Part shown: piece after piece, positions 35,340 to 43,271 of the stretch | Numbering within the stretch: position 1 is the stretch's first letter | How the letters are laid out: each line of letters opens with the position of its first letter | From: Oscillospiraceae bacterium | GTDB taxonomy: Bacteria; Bacillota; Clostridia; Oscillospirales; Acutalibacteraceae | Assembly (NCBI GenBank): GCA_902790325.1 | Contig: CADARP010000001.1 | Location: 124,001-188,000 of the forward strand | Direction: 5' to 3' | DNA: 64,000 nucleotides | The notes under the pieces: model-generated | The model's database searches: none | What the model was told of the DNA's origin: nothing | The model's input: only the letters and a program-made list of their open reading frames with translations | Made by a program: the position numbers and the translations under genes

Positions 35340-36113
35340 TTACAGACTCTGTAAAAATGCCCAGGATTCGTCCACCGATTTGAACGGGTCGCCGTCCGTC
35401 CAGTCGCAGTCCTGCTCATAAGCGATGTACGGGATGCCCAATTCGCAAACCGCGTCATAGCACGCTTTCAGATCGACTAAACCCTGTCCGAGCGAAACAA
35501 AGTGATGCTTGCCTTCCGCGTCGAGGACATAATCCTTGAAATGCACGACCTTGACTCTGTCGCGCATTTTTTGCAGGTATTCCACCGGATCTTTGCCCGC
35601 GTAATGCAGCCAGGCAACGTCGGGAATGAAGTGGAACAGATCGGGATCGGTTTCTTCCAGCAGCAGATCCATCATGCAGGTATCGCTGTTATCCAGCGGA
35701 TCAAACTCGAAGGAATGGTTGTGATAATGGAACCGCATCCCGTTCTCTCGGAAAACCTTGCCGATCTGCTGCGCTTTTTCGATAAAGTCACGCACGGCGG
35801 CTATCGAGCCGCGCGCCTCTCCGGGTGCAGCTCCGATGCCGATTGCGTCGCAGCCGATCGTCCGATGATGCTCGACCGCATCCAGCGGTGCGGACAGCAT
35901 CCAGTCAAAGCTCTTGTGCGTGACGCAAACACGCATGTCGTTTTTTTGCAGGATGTCGCGCTGCACGTCTGCGGGAATGTCTCCGACAGCGGAGATCTGA
36001 ACATCTTGCACGCCCAGTTTGGAAAGTCTGGCGAGCGTCGCGTCAAAATCCTCCGCGGTTTGTGTATAGTCGCGCAGGGTATAAAGCTGGATCGCCATTG
36101 TCGGTTTTTGCAT
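35340..36113 (-). CDS. Sugar phosphate isomerase/epimerase-type TIM barrel protein
   Basis: A 257-residue member of the AP-endonuclease 2/xylose isomerase-like family. Metal-site features are AIQLYTLRD at the N-terminus, FHYHNHSFEFD (about 150), a Glu in the CMMDLLLEE stretch, PDVAWLHYAGKDP, VVHFKDY and IAYEQD. Such proteins epimerise or dehydrate keto-sugars or inositols. It is not IolE, which lies at 57037. The second ATG (36113) is chosen because GAGGG directly abuts the first (36119). Divergent from GH92 with overlapping control DNA, so it may process a sugar released there. Confidence 0.78.
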   Translation of the reverse strand: MQKPTMAIQLYTLRDYTQTAEDFDATLARLSKLGVQDVQISAVGDIPADVQRDILQKNDMRVCVTHKSFDWMLSAPLDAVEHHRTIGCDAIGIGAAPGEARGSIAAVRDFIEKAQQIGKVFRENGMRFHYHNHSFEFDPLDNSDTCMMDLLLEETDPDLFHFIPDVAWLHYAGKDPVEYLQKMRDRVKVVHFKDYVLDAEGKHHFVSLGQGLVDLKACYDAVCELGIPYIAYEQDCDWTDGDPFKSVDESWAFLQSL

Positions 36114-36135
36114 ATTCATCCCTCATTTCTTTTAT

Positions 36136-36164
36136 ATTGTAACAGAAAAGGCAGAAAATGTAAA
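36136..36164 (-). promoter_or_regulatory. Promoter of the isomerase-like gene
   Basis: On the minus strand TTTACA (36164-36159), 17-bp spacer, TACAAT (36141-36136). Only seven bases separate its -35 box from that of the divergent GH92 promoter. Confidence 0.7.
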
Positions 36165-36171
36165 GCGTTTA

Positions 36172-36200
36172 TTTACATTTGCATGCGCATATGGTAAGAT
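36172..36200 (+). promoter_or_regulatory. Promoter of the GH92-lipase operon
   Basis: TTTACA (36172-36177), 17-bp spacer, TAAGAT (36195-36200), back to back with the promoter on the other strand. Confidence 0.7.
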
Positions 36201-36223
36201 AATACAGGATTGGAGGTTGGATT

Positions 36224-38185
36224 ATGGGATATTTACAGTACGTCAATGTGAAACAGGGCACGTTCTCCGAACATCGTTTTTCAAACGGGAACACCCTCCC
36301 GCTCACGCAGCTCCCGTTTGCCATGACCGGTTTTTCACCGCAGACAGAGGATCGCGGCGGATGGTTCTATCATCCCGCATCACACTCGCTTGAGGGTATC
36401 CGTCTGACGCATCAGCCGAGTCCGTGGATCGGCGATTACGGCGCGTTTCTTCTGACGCCGCAAACCGATGCGCTGCGGGATACGCCGTCCGGCGCATGGT
36501 CCGGTTATCGCCCGACGGACGCTGTCCTGACGCCGAATTATCTGAAGGTTCGTTTTCTTCGCTCGCGCACGGACTTTGAACTGACGCCGACTGTACGCGG
36601 GTGCAAACTGCGCATTCGCTTCCCGACCGGCAGAACGCCGTATCTGTCTGTGTTTCCCGTGTACGGAAAATATACATTTCGCGTTGATTCTGAAAAAAAC
36701 TGCGTGTATGCGTCGTCGGACGGTGCGCGCGGCGATTTCCACGTAAACTTCCGGACGTATCTTGTTCTGCGCTTTTCGGCAAAAATCGACCTTGAAAATA
36801 CAGTTTGTACGGACGATTACCTGCATGTCGCGTTCTGCAATCCCGAGGTGGATGCGGATTTGGCGACGAGTTATATTGGTTTTGATCAGGCAGATGTAAA
36901 CTGCACGTCCGAATGCGGCTGCGTCTCGTTTGACGAGCAGCGTCAAAAAGGCGAAGCGATCTGGGAAGAATACCTTTCGCGCATCGAGATCGAGCCGACA
37001 AACGAGCGGCAGATGCGCACGTTTTACTCGTGCATGTATCGTACCGGCCTGTTTCCGCACAAGGCATATGAAATGCAGGACGGACAAGCGGTGCATTACT
37101 GTCCCTTTGACGGGACCGTACGTTCCGGCGTTCGCTATACGGACAACGGTTTTTGGGATACATACCGCACGGAGTATCCGCTGCTCGCGCGCATCGGGCG
37201 GGAAGAATATGCCGAGATGCTCGAAGGATTCATTGCCGATTATAAAGACGGCGGCTGGTTGCCGCGCTGGCCGTCGATCGGGGAGCGCGGATGTATGCCG
37301 AGCACCCTCATCGACGCTGTGATTGCCGACGCTGCTGTCAAAGGCATCGTGGGCAATGAGCTGCTGGAAACCGCGCTTGAAGGAATGCTGAAACACGCGA
37401 ACCATGACGCCCCGAATGAGGATCTCGGTCGGCAGGGCGCGAGCGCATACCTGAAATACGGATATGTGCCGAAGGACGTTGTTGACCATGACAGCGTGAA
37501 TCTCACGCTCGACGCCGCATACGGCGATTTCTGCATTGCGCAGGTTGCGCACGTGCTCGGAAAGACAGATCTCGAATCAGAGTACCGCAAACGCGCGTTG
37601 AATTATCGAAATCTGTTCGACGCAAATACGGGATTCATGCGCGGCAAGTACACCGACGGCACATTCGACGGGTCTTTCGATCCGTTCGATTGGGGCGGAG
37701 ATTATACGGAGGGAAGCGCATGGCAGTCCTCGTTCGCGGTGCCGCACGATGTGGACGGCCTTGCCGCACTGTATGGGGGACGCGGCAAACTGATCGAAAA
37801 ACTCGACGCATTGTTTTCCGCGCCGCCGCTTTATAACATCGGCGGATACGGCTGTGAGATCCACGAGATGACGGAAATGGCAGCGGTCGATTTCGGCCAG
37901 TGCGCGATCTCGAATCAGCCGAGCTTCCATCTGCCGTATCTGTATGCCGCGCTGGGCGAGACGCAAAAGACAGCGTATTGGGTCAGGAAACTCTGCGAAG
38001 AAGCGTTCAGTGACGCAGACGACGGTTTCCCGGGCGATGAGGACAACGGAACGACGGCTGCCTGGTATGTTTTGTCAACGCTGGGCATCTATGATATTTG
38101 CCCGGGAAAGAATGAAACGATCCGCATTCCGATGCTCTGCAAGCGTGCGCGAGTCCTCGGACAGGACGTTTCCCAAATTGTCTGA
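36224..38185 (+). CDS. GH92 family alpha-mannosidase-like glycoside hydrolase
   Basis: A 653-residue protein without signal peptide. SNGNTLPLTQLPFAMTGFSPQT (about 20-41) and GIRLTHQPSPWIGDYG (about 65-80) are the N-terminal beta-sandwich signatures of GH92 calcium-dependent exo-mannosidases. The (alpha/alpha)6 domain has FYSCMYRTGLFPHK, DNGFWDTYRTEYPLL, and near the end GFPGDEDNGTTAAWYVLSTLGIYDICPG with the catalytic-type acidic residues. It is shorter than typical GH92 enzymes. Together with GH38 it suggests intracellular trimming of mannan or N-glycan fragments. The lipase gene follows after 26 nt. Confidence 0.9.
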   Translation: MGYLQYVNVKQGTFSEHRFSNGNTLPLTQLPFAMTGFSPQTEDRGGWFYHPASHSLEGIRLTHQPSPWIGDYGAFLLTPQTDALRDTPSGAWSGYRPTDAVLTPNYLKVRFLRSRTDFELTPTVRGCKLRIRFPTGRTPYLSVFPVYGKYTFRVDSEKNCVYASSDGARGDFHVNFRTYLVLRFSAKIDLENTVCTDDYLHVAFCNPEVDADLATSYIGFDQADVNCTSECGCVSFDEQRQKGEAIWEEYLSRIEIEPTNERQMRTFYSCMYRTGLFPHKAYEMQDGQAVHYCPFDGTVRSGVRYTDNGFWDTYRTEYPLLARIGREEYAEMLEGFIADYKDGGWLPRWPSIGERGCMPSTLIDAVIADAAVKGIVGNELLETALEGMLKHANHDAPNEDLGRQGASAYLKYGYVPKDVVDHDSVNLTLDAAYGDFCIAQVAHVLGKTDLESEYRKRALNYRNLFDANTGFMRGKYTDGTFDGSFDPFDWGGDYTEGSAWQSSFAVPHDVDGLAALYGGRGKLIEKLDALFSAPPLYNIGGYGCEIHEMTEMAAVDFGQCAISNQPSFHLPYLYAALGETQKTAYWVRKLCEEAFSDADDGFPGDEDNGTTAAWYVLSTLGIYDICPGKNETIRIPMLCKRARVLGQDVSQIV

Positions 38186-38211
38186 TCCAGATGAAAGGAT
38201 AGGAAATACGC

Positions 38212-39528
38212 ATGGAGAAGAAATCTCATGTCCGCGTCTGGATTGCGATTGTCGTGTGTGTACTCGCGGCAGCGATACTGACCGGAGCGATCGCAATTCC
38301 GATGCGTTACGGCAGTTATAAACAGTTCTGGTATGATCTGCACGGCGGCGAAGTGCAGTATCCCGTCGTATTGGTGCACGGCCTCGGCGGCTGGGGCGAA
38401 CGGGACGGCGAGGATATTGCGCAGTACTGGGGCGCGACGACAGGCAGCCTTGCGGCGTATTTGCGCGAAGAAGGCCATACTGTTTGCGTACCGAGTGTCG
38501 GCCCGTATTCATCCACATGGGACAGAACGTGCGAACTGTACGCGCAGCTCACCGGAACGACCGTCGATTACGGCGAGGCGCATGCCAAGGCGCACAATCA
38601 CTTGCGGTACGGACGGACATATGATACGGCGCTTGTTCCGAACTGGGGCGAGAAAGAAAACGGCGGACAGCGGATCAGGATCAATCTGATCGGTCACAGT
38701 TTCGGCGGTGCGACCGTTCGCATGCTGGCGTCGCTGCTGGCAAACGGAGATGAAGCTGAAAAGGCGGCGACAGGGCAGCAAACCTCACCGCTGTTTACGG
38801 GCGGGAAAGCTGACTGGGTATTCAGCGTGACGACGCTCTGCGCGCCGCATAACGGATCGCAGCTGACCTGCATTGTTGATGATCTCGGTTCGTTGGCAGG
38901 TATCGACAACACAACAGATCTTGCGGTCGACCTGCTGTTCAAAGCTGTCAAACAAAACGGCGATTCGGGTGCGTTCAATGATCTGATGCTCGATCAATTC
39001 GGCGTCGGTACGAATTCCGGCGACCAGGACGACGTTTCCGATGCGATCAAGACGATCGAGAGCGCCGGAAACGATCACGCATTCTATGAATTGTCGCCGG
39101 ACGGCGCAGCGCAGCTCAACAAACGCATCGGCACCGTGGACGGCGTATACTATTTTTCGTATGCGTACAGCACGACCAAAGAGGGAACGATCCTGCGCGG
39201 GATGGTTCCGGAGACGAATACGCTTCCGGTGCTCTATCCGCTCGCGTTGACGATGGGCAGCTATACCGGGACGACAGCCGGCGGGATCGAGATCGATGAG
39301 AGCTGGCAGGACAACGACGGCTTGGTCGGCGTTGTCTCGGCACAATTCCCGACAGGGGATGCGCACGCCGAATTGCCGGACGATCTGTCACTGATCGAAA
39401 CCGGTCTGTGGTATGTTGCGCCGACAAGACGAGGCGACCACGGCACAGTGGTCGGACTGAACGCCGATACGACCGAGACGCATCAATTCTATGATGCGCT
39501 GCTCGGGATGCTGCAGGCGATACGATAA
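38212..39528 (+). CDS. Membrane-anchored triacylglycerol lipase, family I.5-like
   Basis: A 438-residue lipase with an N-terminal membrane anchor or uncleaved signal (residues 10-30). PVVLVHGLGGWG (51-62) forms the oxyanion region and the nucleophile is Ser163 in IGHSFGG. CAPHNGSQL, the ELSPDGAAQLNKRI block followed by VYYFSYAYSTT, the Asp in WQDNDGLV and the His in RRGDHGTVVG are laid out as in the Geobacillus/Staphylococcus lipase group, which also binds zinc. Why it follows a mannosidase is unclear. Confidence 0.83.
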   Translation: MEKKSHVRVWIAIVVCVLAAAILTGAIAIPMRYGSYKQFWYDLHGGEVQYPVVLVHGLGGWGERDGEDIAQYWGATTGSLAAYLREEGHTVCVPSVGPYSSTWDRTCELYAQLTGTTVDYGEAHAKAHNHLRYGRTYDTALVPNWGEKENGGQRIRINLIGHSFGGATVRMLASLLANGDEAEKAATGQQTSPLFTGGKADWVFSVTTLCAPHNGSQLTCIVDDLGSLAGIDNTTDLAVDLLFKAVKQNGDSGAFNDLMLDQFGVGTNSGDQDDVSDAIKTIESAGNDHAFYELSPDGAAQLNKRIGTVDGVYYFSYAYSTTKEGTILRGMVPETNTLPVLYPLALTMGSYTGTTAGGIEIDESWQDNDGLVGVVSAQFPTGDAHAELPDDLSLIETGLWYVAPTRRGDHGTVVGLNADTTETHQFYDALLGMLQAIR

Positions 39529-39533
39529 AAGAA

Positions 39534-39572
39534 AACGCTGTAAAAGGTTTTGCCCTCTTACAGCGTTGTTTT
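39534..39572. terminator. Bidirectional terminator between lipase and mtnN
   Basis: AACGCTGTAA / TTACAGCGTT stem; GTTTTA follows on plus and TTTTCTTTTA on minus. Confidence 0.85.
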
Positions 39573-40245
39573 ATGATTCGGCGACCGTCGGCAGCAATCG
39601 TAACAGGATTTCAACCGCACGATCGGCTGCTTTCTGCGCGAATTCGACGTAATCCTCGTGTGCGCCGCCATCCGCTTTGTCGGATATTGCACGCAGTACG
39701 ACGAACGGAACACGGTTCAGTGTTGCGGTATGCGCGACGGCGCAACCTTCCATTTCGACGCACAATGCGTTTGTTCCTTTTGCGATACGTTCTTTGTCCG
39801 CAGGTTCGGAAACAAACCAATCTCCGGTTGCGATACGGCCGATCTTGCATTCTCCCGCGGCTTCTGCCGCAAGTTGTACGAGCTTCGGATCGGCAGTATA
39901 GACCGTTTGCAGCGGCTCGAACTGTTCGAGCACCCACGTCTGCATATCGTGATAGACAAGCTCACTGCCGACAATCAGATCGAAGTATTCGACGTCCGCC
40001 GACAGACTGCCTGCCACGCCGTTCTGGATCAGAATGTCCGGCTTGAATCGGTCGATCAGGATCTGTGTGTGGATGCCGGCATTCACTTTGCCGACGCCGC
40101 AGCAGCAGACCACGGTCGGTACGCCTTCCAGAGTGCCGGTATAGTACGGCATGTCGGCAAGAATATGTTCTTCCCGGTTTTGCATGCGGTCGGCCAGTGC
40201 GCGCATTTCCGAGTCCATTGCCGCGATGATTCCGATGGTTTTCAT
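39571..40245 (-). CDS. mtnN: 5'-methylthioadenosine/S-adenosylhomocysteine nucleosidase
   Basis: Cleaves methylthioadenosine and S-adenosylhomocysteine to adenine and the thiosugar, clearing by-products of methylation and polyamine synthesis. The 224-residue protein has GIIAAMDSEM at the N-terminus (catalytic Glu12-type), CCGVGKVNAGIHTQILID, NGVAGSLS, the VEMEGCAVAH nucleoside-binding block and RAISDKADGGAHEDY with the catalytic Asp. ATG 40245 follows GGGAGG. Single-gene unit. Confidence 0.93.
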   Translation of the reverse strand: MKTIGIIAAMDSEMRALADRMQNREEHILADMPYYTGTLEGVPTVVCCCGVGKVNAGIHTQILIDRFKPDILIQNGVAGSLSADVEYFDLIVGSELVYHDMQTWVLEQFEPLQTVYTADPKLVQLAAEAAGECKIGRIATGDWFVSEPADKERIAKGTNALCVEMEGCAVAHTATLNRVPFVVLRAISDKADGGAHEDYVEFAQKAADRAVEILLRLLPTVAES

Positions 40246-40336
40246 AGCTTTCCTCCCATTAAATGATGCACACATATTGTACACCTTTTCTCGTCGAAAG
40301 GGAAGTCTATTTCCGAAAATAATGGGATGTGTCTAC

Positions 40337-40365
40337 TTGTTTTTCTCGCTCTGTCCGTATATAAT
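40337..40365 (+). promoter_or_regulatory. Promoter of the phosphoesterase-aldolase-ThDP enzyme operon
   Basis: TTGTTT (40337-40342), 17-bp spacer, TATAAT (40360-40365), 22 nt before the first gene. Confidence 0.78.
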
Positions 40366-40386
40366 ACAGGAGAAAGGGTGATTACT

Positions 40387-40689
40387 ATGCGCAGAACGGC
40401 CCGGGATCACGGATTCCTGCTCTGTCTTTTTCTGAATATGGCATTTCGTTTTGAATGGGCGATTGCGGCGATCATACTGCTGACCCTGCATTTTCTGCTC
40501 GGATGGCCGTTGTTTCTGACGTTTATCGCTTTGGGAATCTGGGTTCTTTATGCGCTGTTTGTTACGGCTGTTTTGAGCGCAGCCAATCATGCCGGCAATG
40601 AACCGACGCCGGAGCGGCCGAACAAGAATCCGTACTCCAAATCGAACGCGGACTATCCGTATAATCTGGAAAAGGACGGTACAGAATGA
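40387..40689 (+). CDS. Small membrane protein of unknown function
   Basis: A 100-residue protein with two hydrophobic segments (about 24-42 and 44-66) and a hydrophilic C-terminal tail rich in Asn, Pro and Lys. No family is recognised. The start at 40387 follows AGAAAGGG right after the promoter. Its last bases overlap the ATG of the phosphoesterase gene (ATGA), so the two are translationally coupled. Confidence 0.65.
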   Translation: MRRTARDHGFLLCLFLNMAFRFEWAIAAIILLTLHFLLGWPLFLTFIALGIWVLYALFVTAVLSAANHAGNEPTPERPNKNPYSKSNADYPYNLEKDGTE

Positions 40690-41648
40690 GTAAGCGATAT
40701 GAACGCATGGTGCGCGACTTTCAACTGCTGTGCGAGAGCGGAAAAGCGCTAGAACCGGACATTCATGCGCCGATTTTGATCGATCCGCAAGCCGAACTGA
40801 CATTCGCGGTTTGGGGCGATCCGCAAATCGCGTGTTGGTCTGCGCTGCGCAGTATGCGCTTTGACAGCGCTTGCCGCGATATTGCCAATATGCAGAAGCC
40901 TCTCGATGCGCTGATCCTGGCGGGCGACATCACCGAGACGGGGCATGCGGACGAGTTTCGCATGGTCAGCGAAATACTGAATACATACGGCGAAAGTTTC
41001 CGGCACTTTTTGTGTGTGCCGGGCAATCATGACGTGCGCTTGCGGTCATACCTCAAGCAGCTTTCCGTTTTCAACGAATTCGTTCGCAGCATTCCGGGCG
41101 GAATAGCCGGTGACGACAGTCGCTATTTCCATGCTGTGCGTATGCGCGGATACAAGTTTATTCTCATGGGATCGGATCGTTCGACGTTTGAAGGCGCGTA
41201 TATCAGCCCCCGACAGCTTCGCTGGGTGGACGAACAGATCGCGTCGGAAAACGGCAAACCGGTTTTTGTTGTCAATCACCAGACGCTGAAAGGGCTGAAC
41301 GGCCTTCCTTTGACATGGCTCGGCAAAGGCGATTGGCGCGGCAGCGTCGGATGGGAGTCGGACAGATTACGCGCTGTTTTTGAAAAACACCGCAACGTGA
41401 TCTTTCTGTCCGGCCACCTGCATTACGGTACGAGCGTATATGCGTATGAGGACTGCGGCGCGTTCAAATCGCTGTCTGTTCCGACGGTCGGCGTTGTCAA
41501 CCACGGTGACGTGACCGACGATGCGCAGGGATATGTTTTGTCTGTGTACAAGGACCGTATCGTGGCGCGTGCGCGCATTTTCGGACAGGGAAAATATGTG
41601 GATGAAACCGTGCCGAATGCACGTATTGAAATCCTGATTGAGAAGTAA
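40686..41648 (+). CDS. Calcineurin-like metallophosphoesterase
   Basis: A 320-residue cytosolic phosphoesterase with all five metal motifs: GDPQ (44-47, with Gln where His is usual), GDITETG (80-86), GNHD (113-116), VVNHQ near 197 and GHLHYG near 245. Class III cyclic nucleotide phosphodiesterases and related enzymes share this layout. The substrate is unknown; the position ahead of an aldolase and a ThDP enzyme suggests hydrolysis of a phosphorylated intermediate. Confidence 0.83.
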   Translation: MSKRYERMVRDFQLLCESGKALEPDIHAPILIDPQAELTFAVWGDPQIACWSALRSMRFDSACRDIANMQKPLDALILAGDITETGHADEFRMVSEILNTYGESFRHFLCVPGNHDVRLRSYLKQLSVFNEFVRSIPGGIAGDDSRYFHAVRMRGYKFILMGSDRSTFEGAYISPRQLRWVDEQIASENGKPVFVVNHQTLKGLNGLPLTWLGKGDWRGSVGWESDRLRAVFEKHRNVIFLSGHLHYGTSVYAYEDCGAFKSLSVPTVGVVNHGDVTDDAQGYVLSVYKDRIVARARIFGQGKYVDETVPNARIEILIEK

Positions 41649-41656
41649 GGATAACC

Positions 41657-43255
41657 ATGAAAGACGTAATGCTTCTGGACTGTACGCTGCGAGACGGCGG
41701 ATATGTCAACGATTGGAAATTCGGACGCGACAATATCGTCAGTATTTTTGAACGTGTTGTCGACGCCGGCATAGATATTATTGAGATCGGTTTTCTGGAC
41801 GAGCGCCGCACGTTCGATCCGGATCGCAGTATTATGCCCGATACCGACTGCGTCGGCAAGATTTACGGCGATCTTGACCGCGGGCAGACGATGGTCGTCG
41901 GTATGATCGATTTCGGCACATGCTCTCTCGAACATATCCGGCCCGCTTCGGAATGCTTTTTGGACGGTATTCGCGTGATTTTTAAAAAGCACCTGCGGGA
42001 GCCGGCTATGGCATTTTGCGCCGAATTGAAAGCGCTGGGATACAAGGTGTTTGCGCAGTTGGTTTCCGTGACCAGTTATGACGATGCGGAAATGCTGGAT
42101 CTCATCCGACTTGCAAACGCGATCCAACCCTTTGCCGTGTCTATCGTGGATACGTACGGTTTGATGCACCAGGACAACCTGATGCATTATTTCGATCTGT
42201 TGAACGATCATCTCGATGCGTCGATCGCGCTGGGCTACCATGCACATAACAATTTCCAGATGGGATACGCCAACTGCATTGCCGTGCTGAACCGCAAGAT
42301 GAGCTGCGACCTGCAGCGCCCGATGCTTGTGGACGGCAGTATTTACGGCATGGGCAAGAGCGCCGGGAACGCACCGATCGAACTGATTGCCATGTACATG
42401 AATCACCGCATGGGAACGCATTACGGCATCAGTCAGATCCTTGAGTCGATCGACTCGAATATCTCGTCCTTCTATCAAAGCGCAACATGGGGATATAATA
42501 TGTTCTATTATCTGGCGGCATCCAACGATTGCCACCCGAACTATGTATCGTACCTCATGCAGAAGCAGACGCTTTCGATCAAGTCTATCAACGACATTCT
42601 TGCGAGACTTCAGGGAGAAACAAAACTGCTTTACGATAAAAATGTGATCGAGCAGTTGTATCAGGATTATCAGAAAAACGAAGTCAACGACGCGGATGCG
42701 TTGTCGGCGCTTGGCGATTTGCTGCGCGACAAACCGATCCTGCTTGTCGGTCCCGGCAGCAGCATGAAAAAGCAAAAAGCGAAGGTATCGGCTTTCTATG
42801 CATCCCACCATCCGGTTGTGATCTCGATTAACCGTATCCCGGAATACCTGAAACCGGACTATATCTTTTTGAGCAATTCCAAACGATATGTTGGGCTGGC
42901 AACACGCCTTGCGCGCGAGCGGTACAGCATCATTGCGACATCCAATGTGACCGGAACGTCGCCCGATGCTTTTGACTATGTGTTGAATTTCGGATCGCTT
43001 ATGGACAAAGACGCCGAGTTTGTCGACAATTCGCTGGCGATGTTTTTGAAAGTGCTGGTTTCGATCGGTGTGCGGGAAGTTACGCTCGCCGGATTCGACG
43101 GCTATTCCGTACGCCGGCAGAATTACGCCGATCCGAACATGGAATATGATTTCGTAAAGCAGAAAGCCGCGTATCTCAACGAATATATGCGCGGGATTCT
43201 GCACGATCTGCAAGATAGAATACACGTTTCATTCTTGACGGATACGCTGTATTGA
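41657..43255 (+). CDS. HMGL-like (DRE-TIM) aldolase fused to a DUF115/MptE-like domain
   Basis: A 532-residue two-domain protein. Residues about 1-290 are a DRE-TIM metallolyase: LLDCTLRDGGYVNDW (6-20) and the metal site GYHAHNN (193-199), closest to 4-hydroxy-2-oxovalerate aldolases. Residues about 360-520 resemble the DUF115/MptE-like Rossmann domain: LLVGPGSSMKKQK, SINRIPEYLKPDYIFLSN, and VREVTLAGFDGYS. Related aldolases occur in surface-polysaccharide clusters next to a ThDP enzyme, as here (16 nt). The likely job is aldol chemistry on a sugar-like substrate; the fused domain may bind or transfer its activated form. Confidence 0.75.
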   Translation: MKDVMLLDCTLRDGGYVNDWKFGRDNIVSIFERVVDAGIDIIEIGFLDERRTFDPDRSIMPDTDCVGKIYGDLDRGQTMVVGMIDFGTCSLEHIRPASECFLDGIRVIFKKHLREPAMAFCAELKALGYKVFAQLVSVTSYDDAEMLDLIRLANAIQPFAVSIVDTYGLMHQDNLMHYFDLLNDHLDASIALGYHAHNNFQMGYANCIAVLNRKMSCDLQRPMLVDGSIYGMGKSAGNAPIELIAMYMNHRMGTHYGISQILESIDSNISSFYQSATWGYNMFYYLAASNDCHPNYVSYLMQKQTLSIKSINDILARLQGETKLLYDKNVIEQLYQDYQKNEVNDADALSALGDLLRDKPILLVGPGSSMKKQKAKVSAFYASHHPVVISINRIPEYLKPDYIFLSNSKRYVGLATRLARERYSIIATSNVTGTSPDAFDYVLNFGSLMDKDAEFVDNSLAMFLKVLVSIGVREVTLAGFDGYSVRRQNYADPNMEYDFVKQKAAYLNEYMRGILHDLQDRIHVSFLTDTLY

Positions 43256-43271
43256 GCGGGGGAGACACAGC

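Noticed and set aside
41423..43225. Minus-strand open frame of 600 residues over the phosphoesterase and aldolase genes
   Set aside because: Shadow of two clear plus-strand genes with catalytic motifs.
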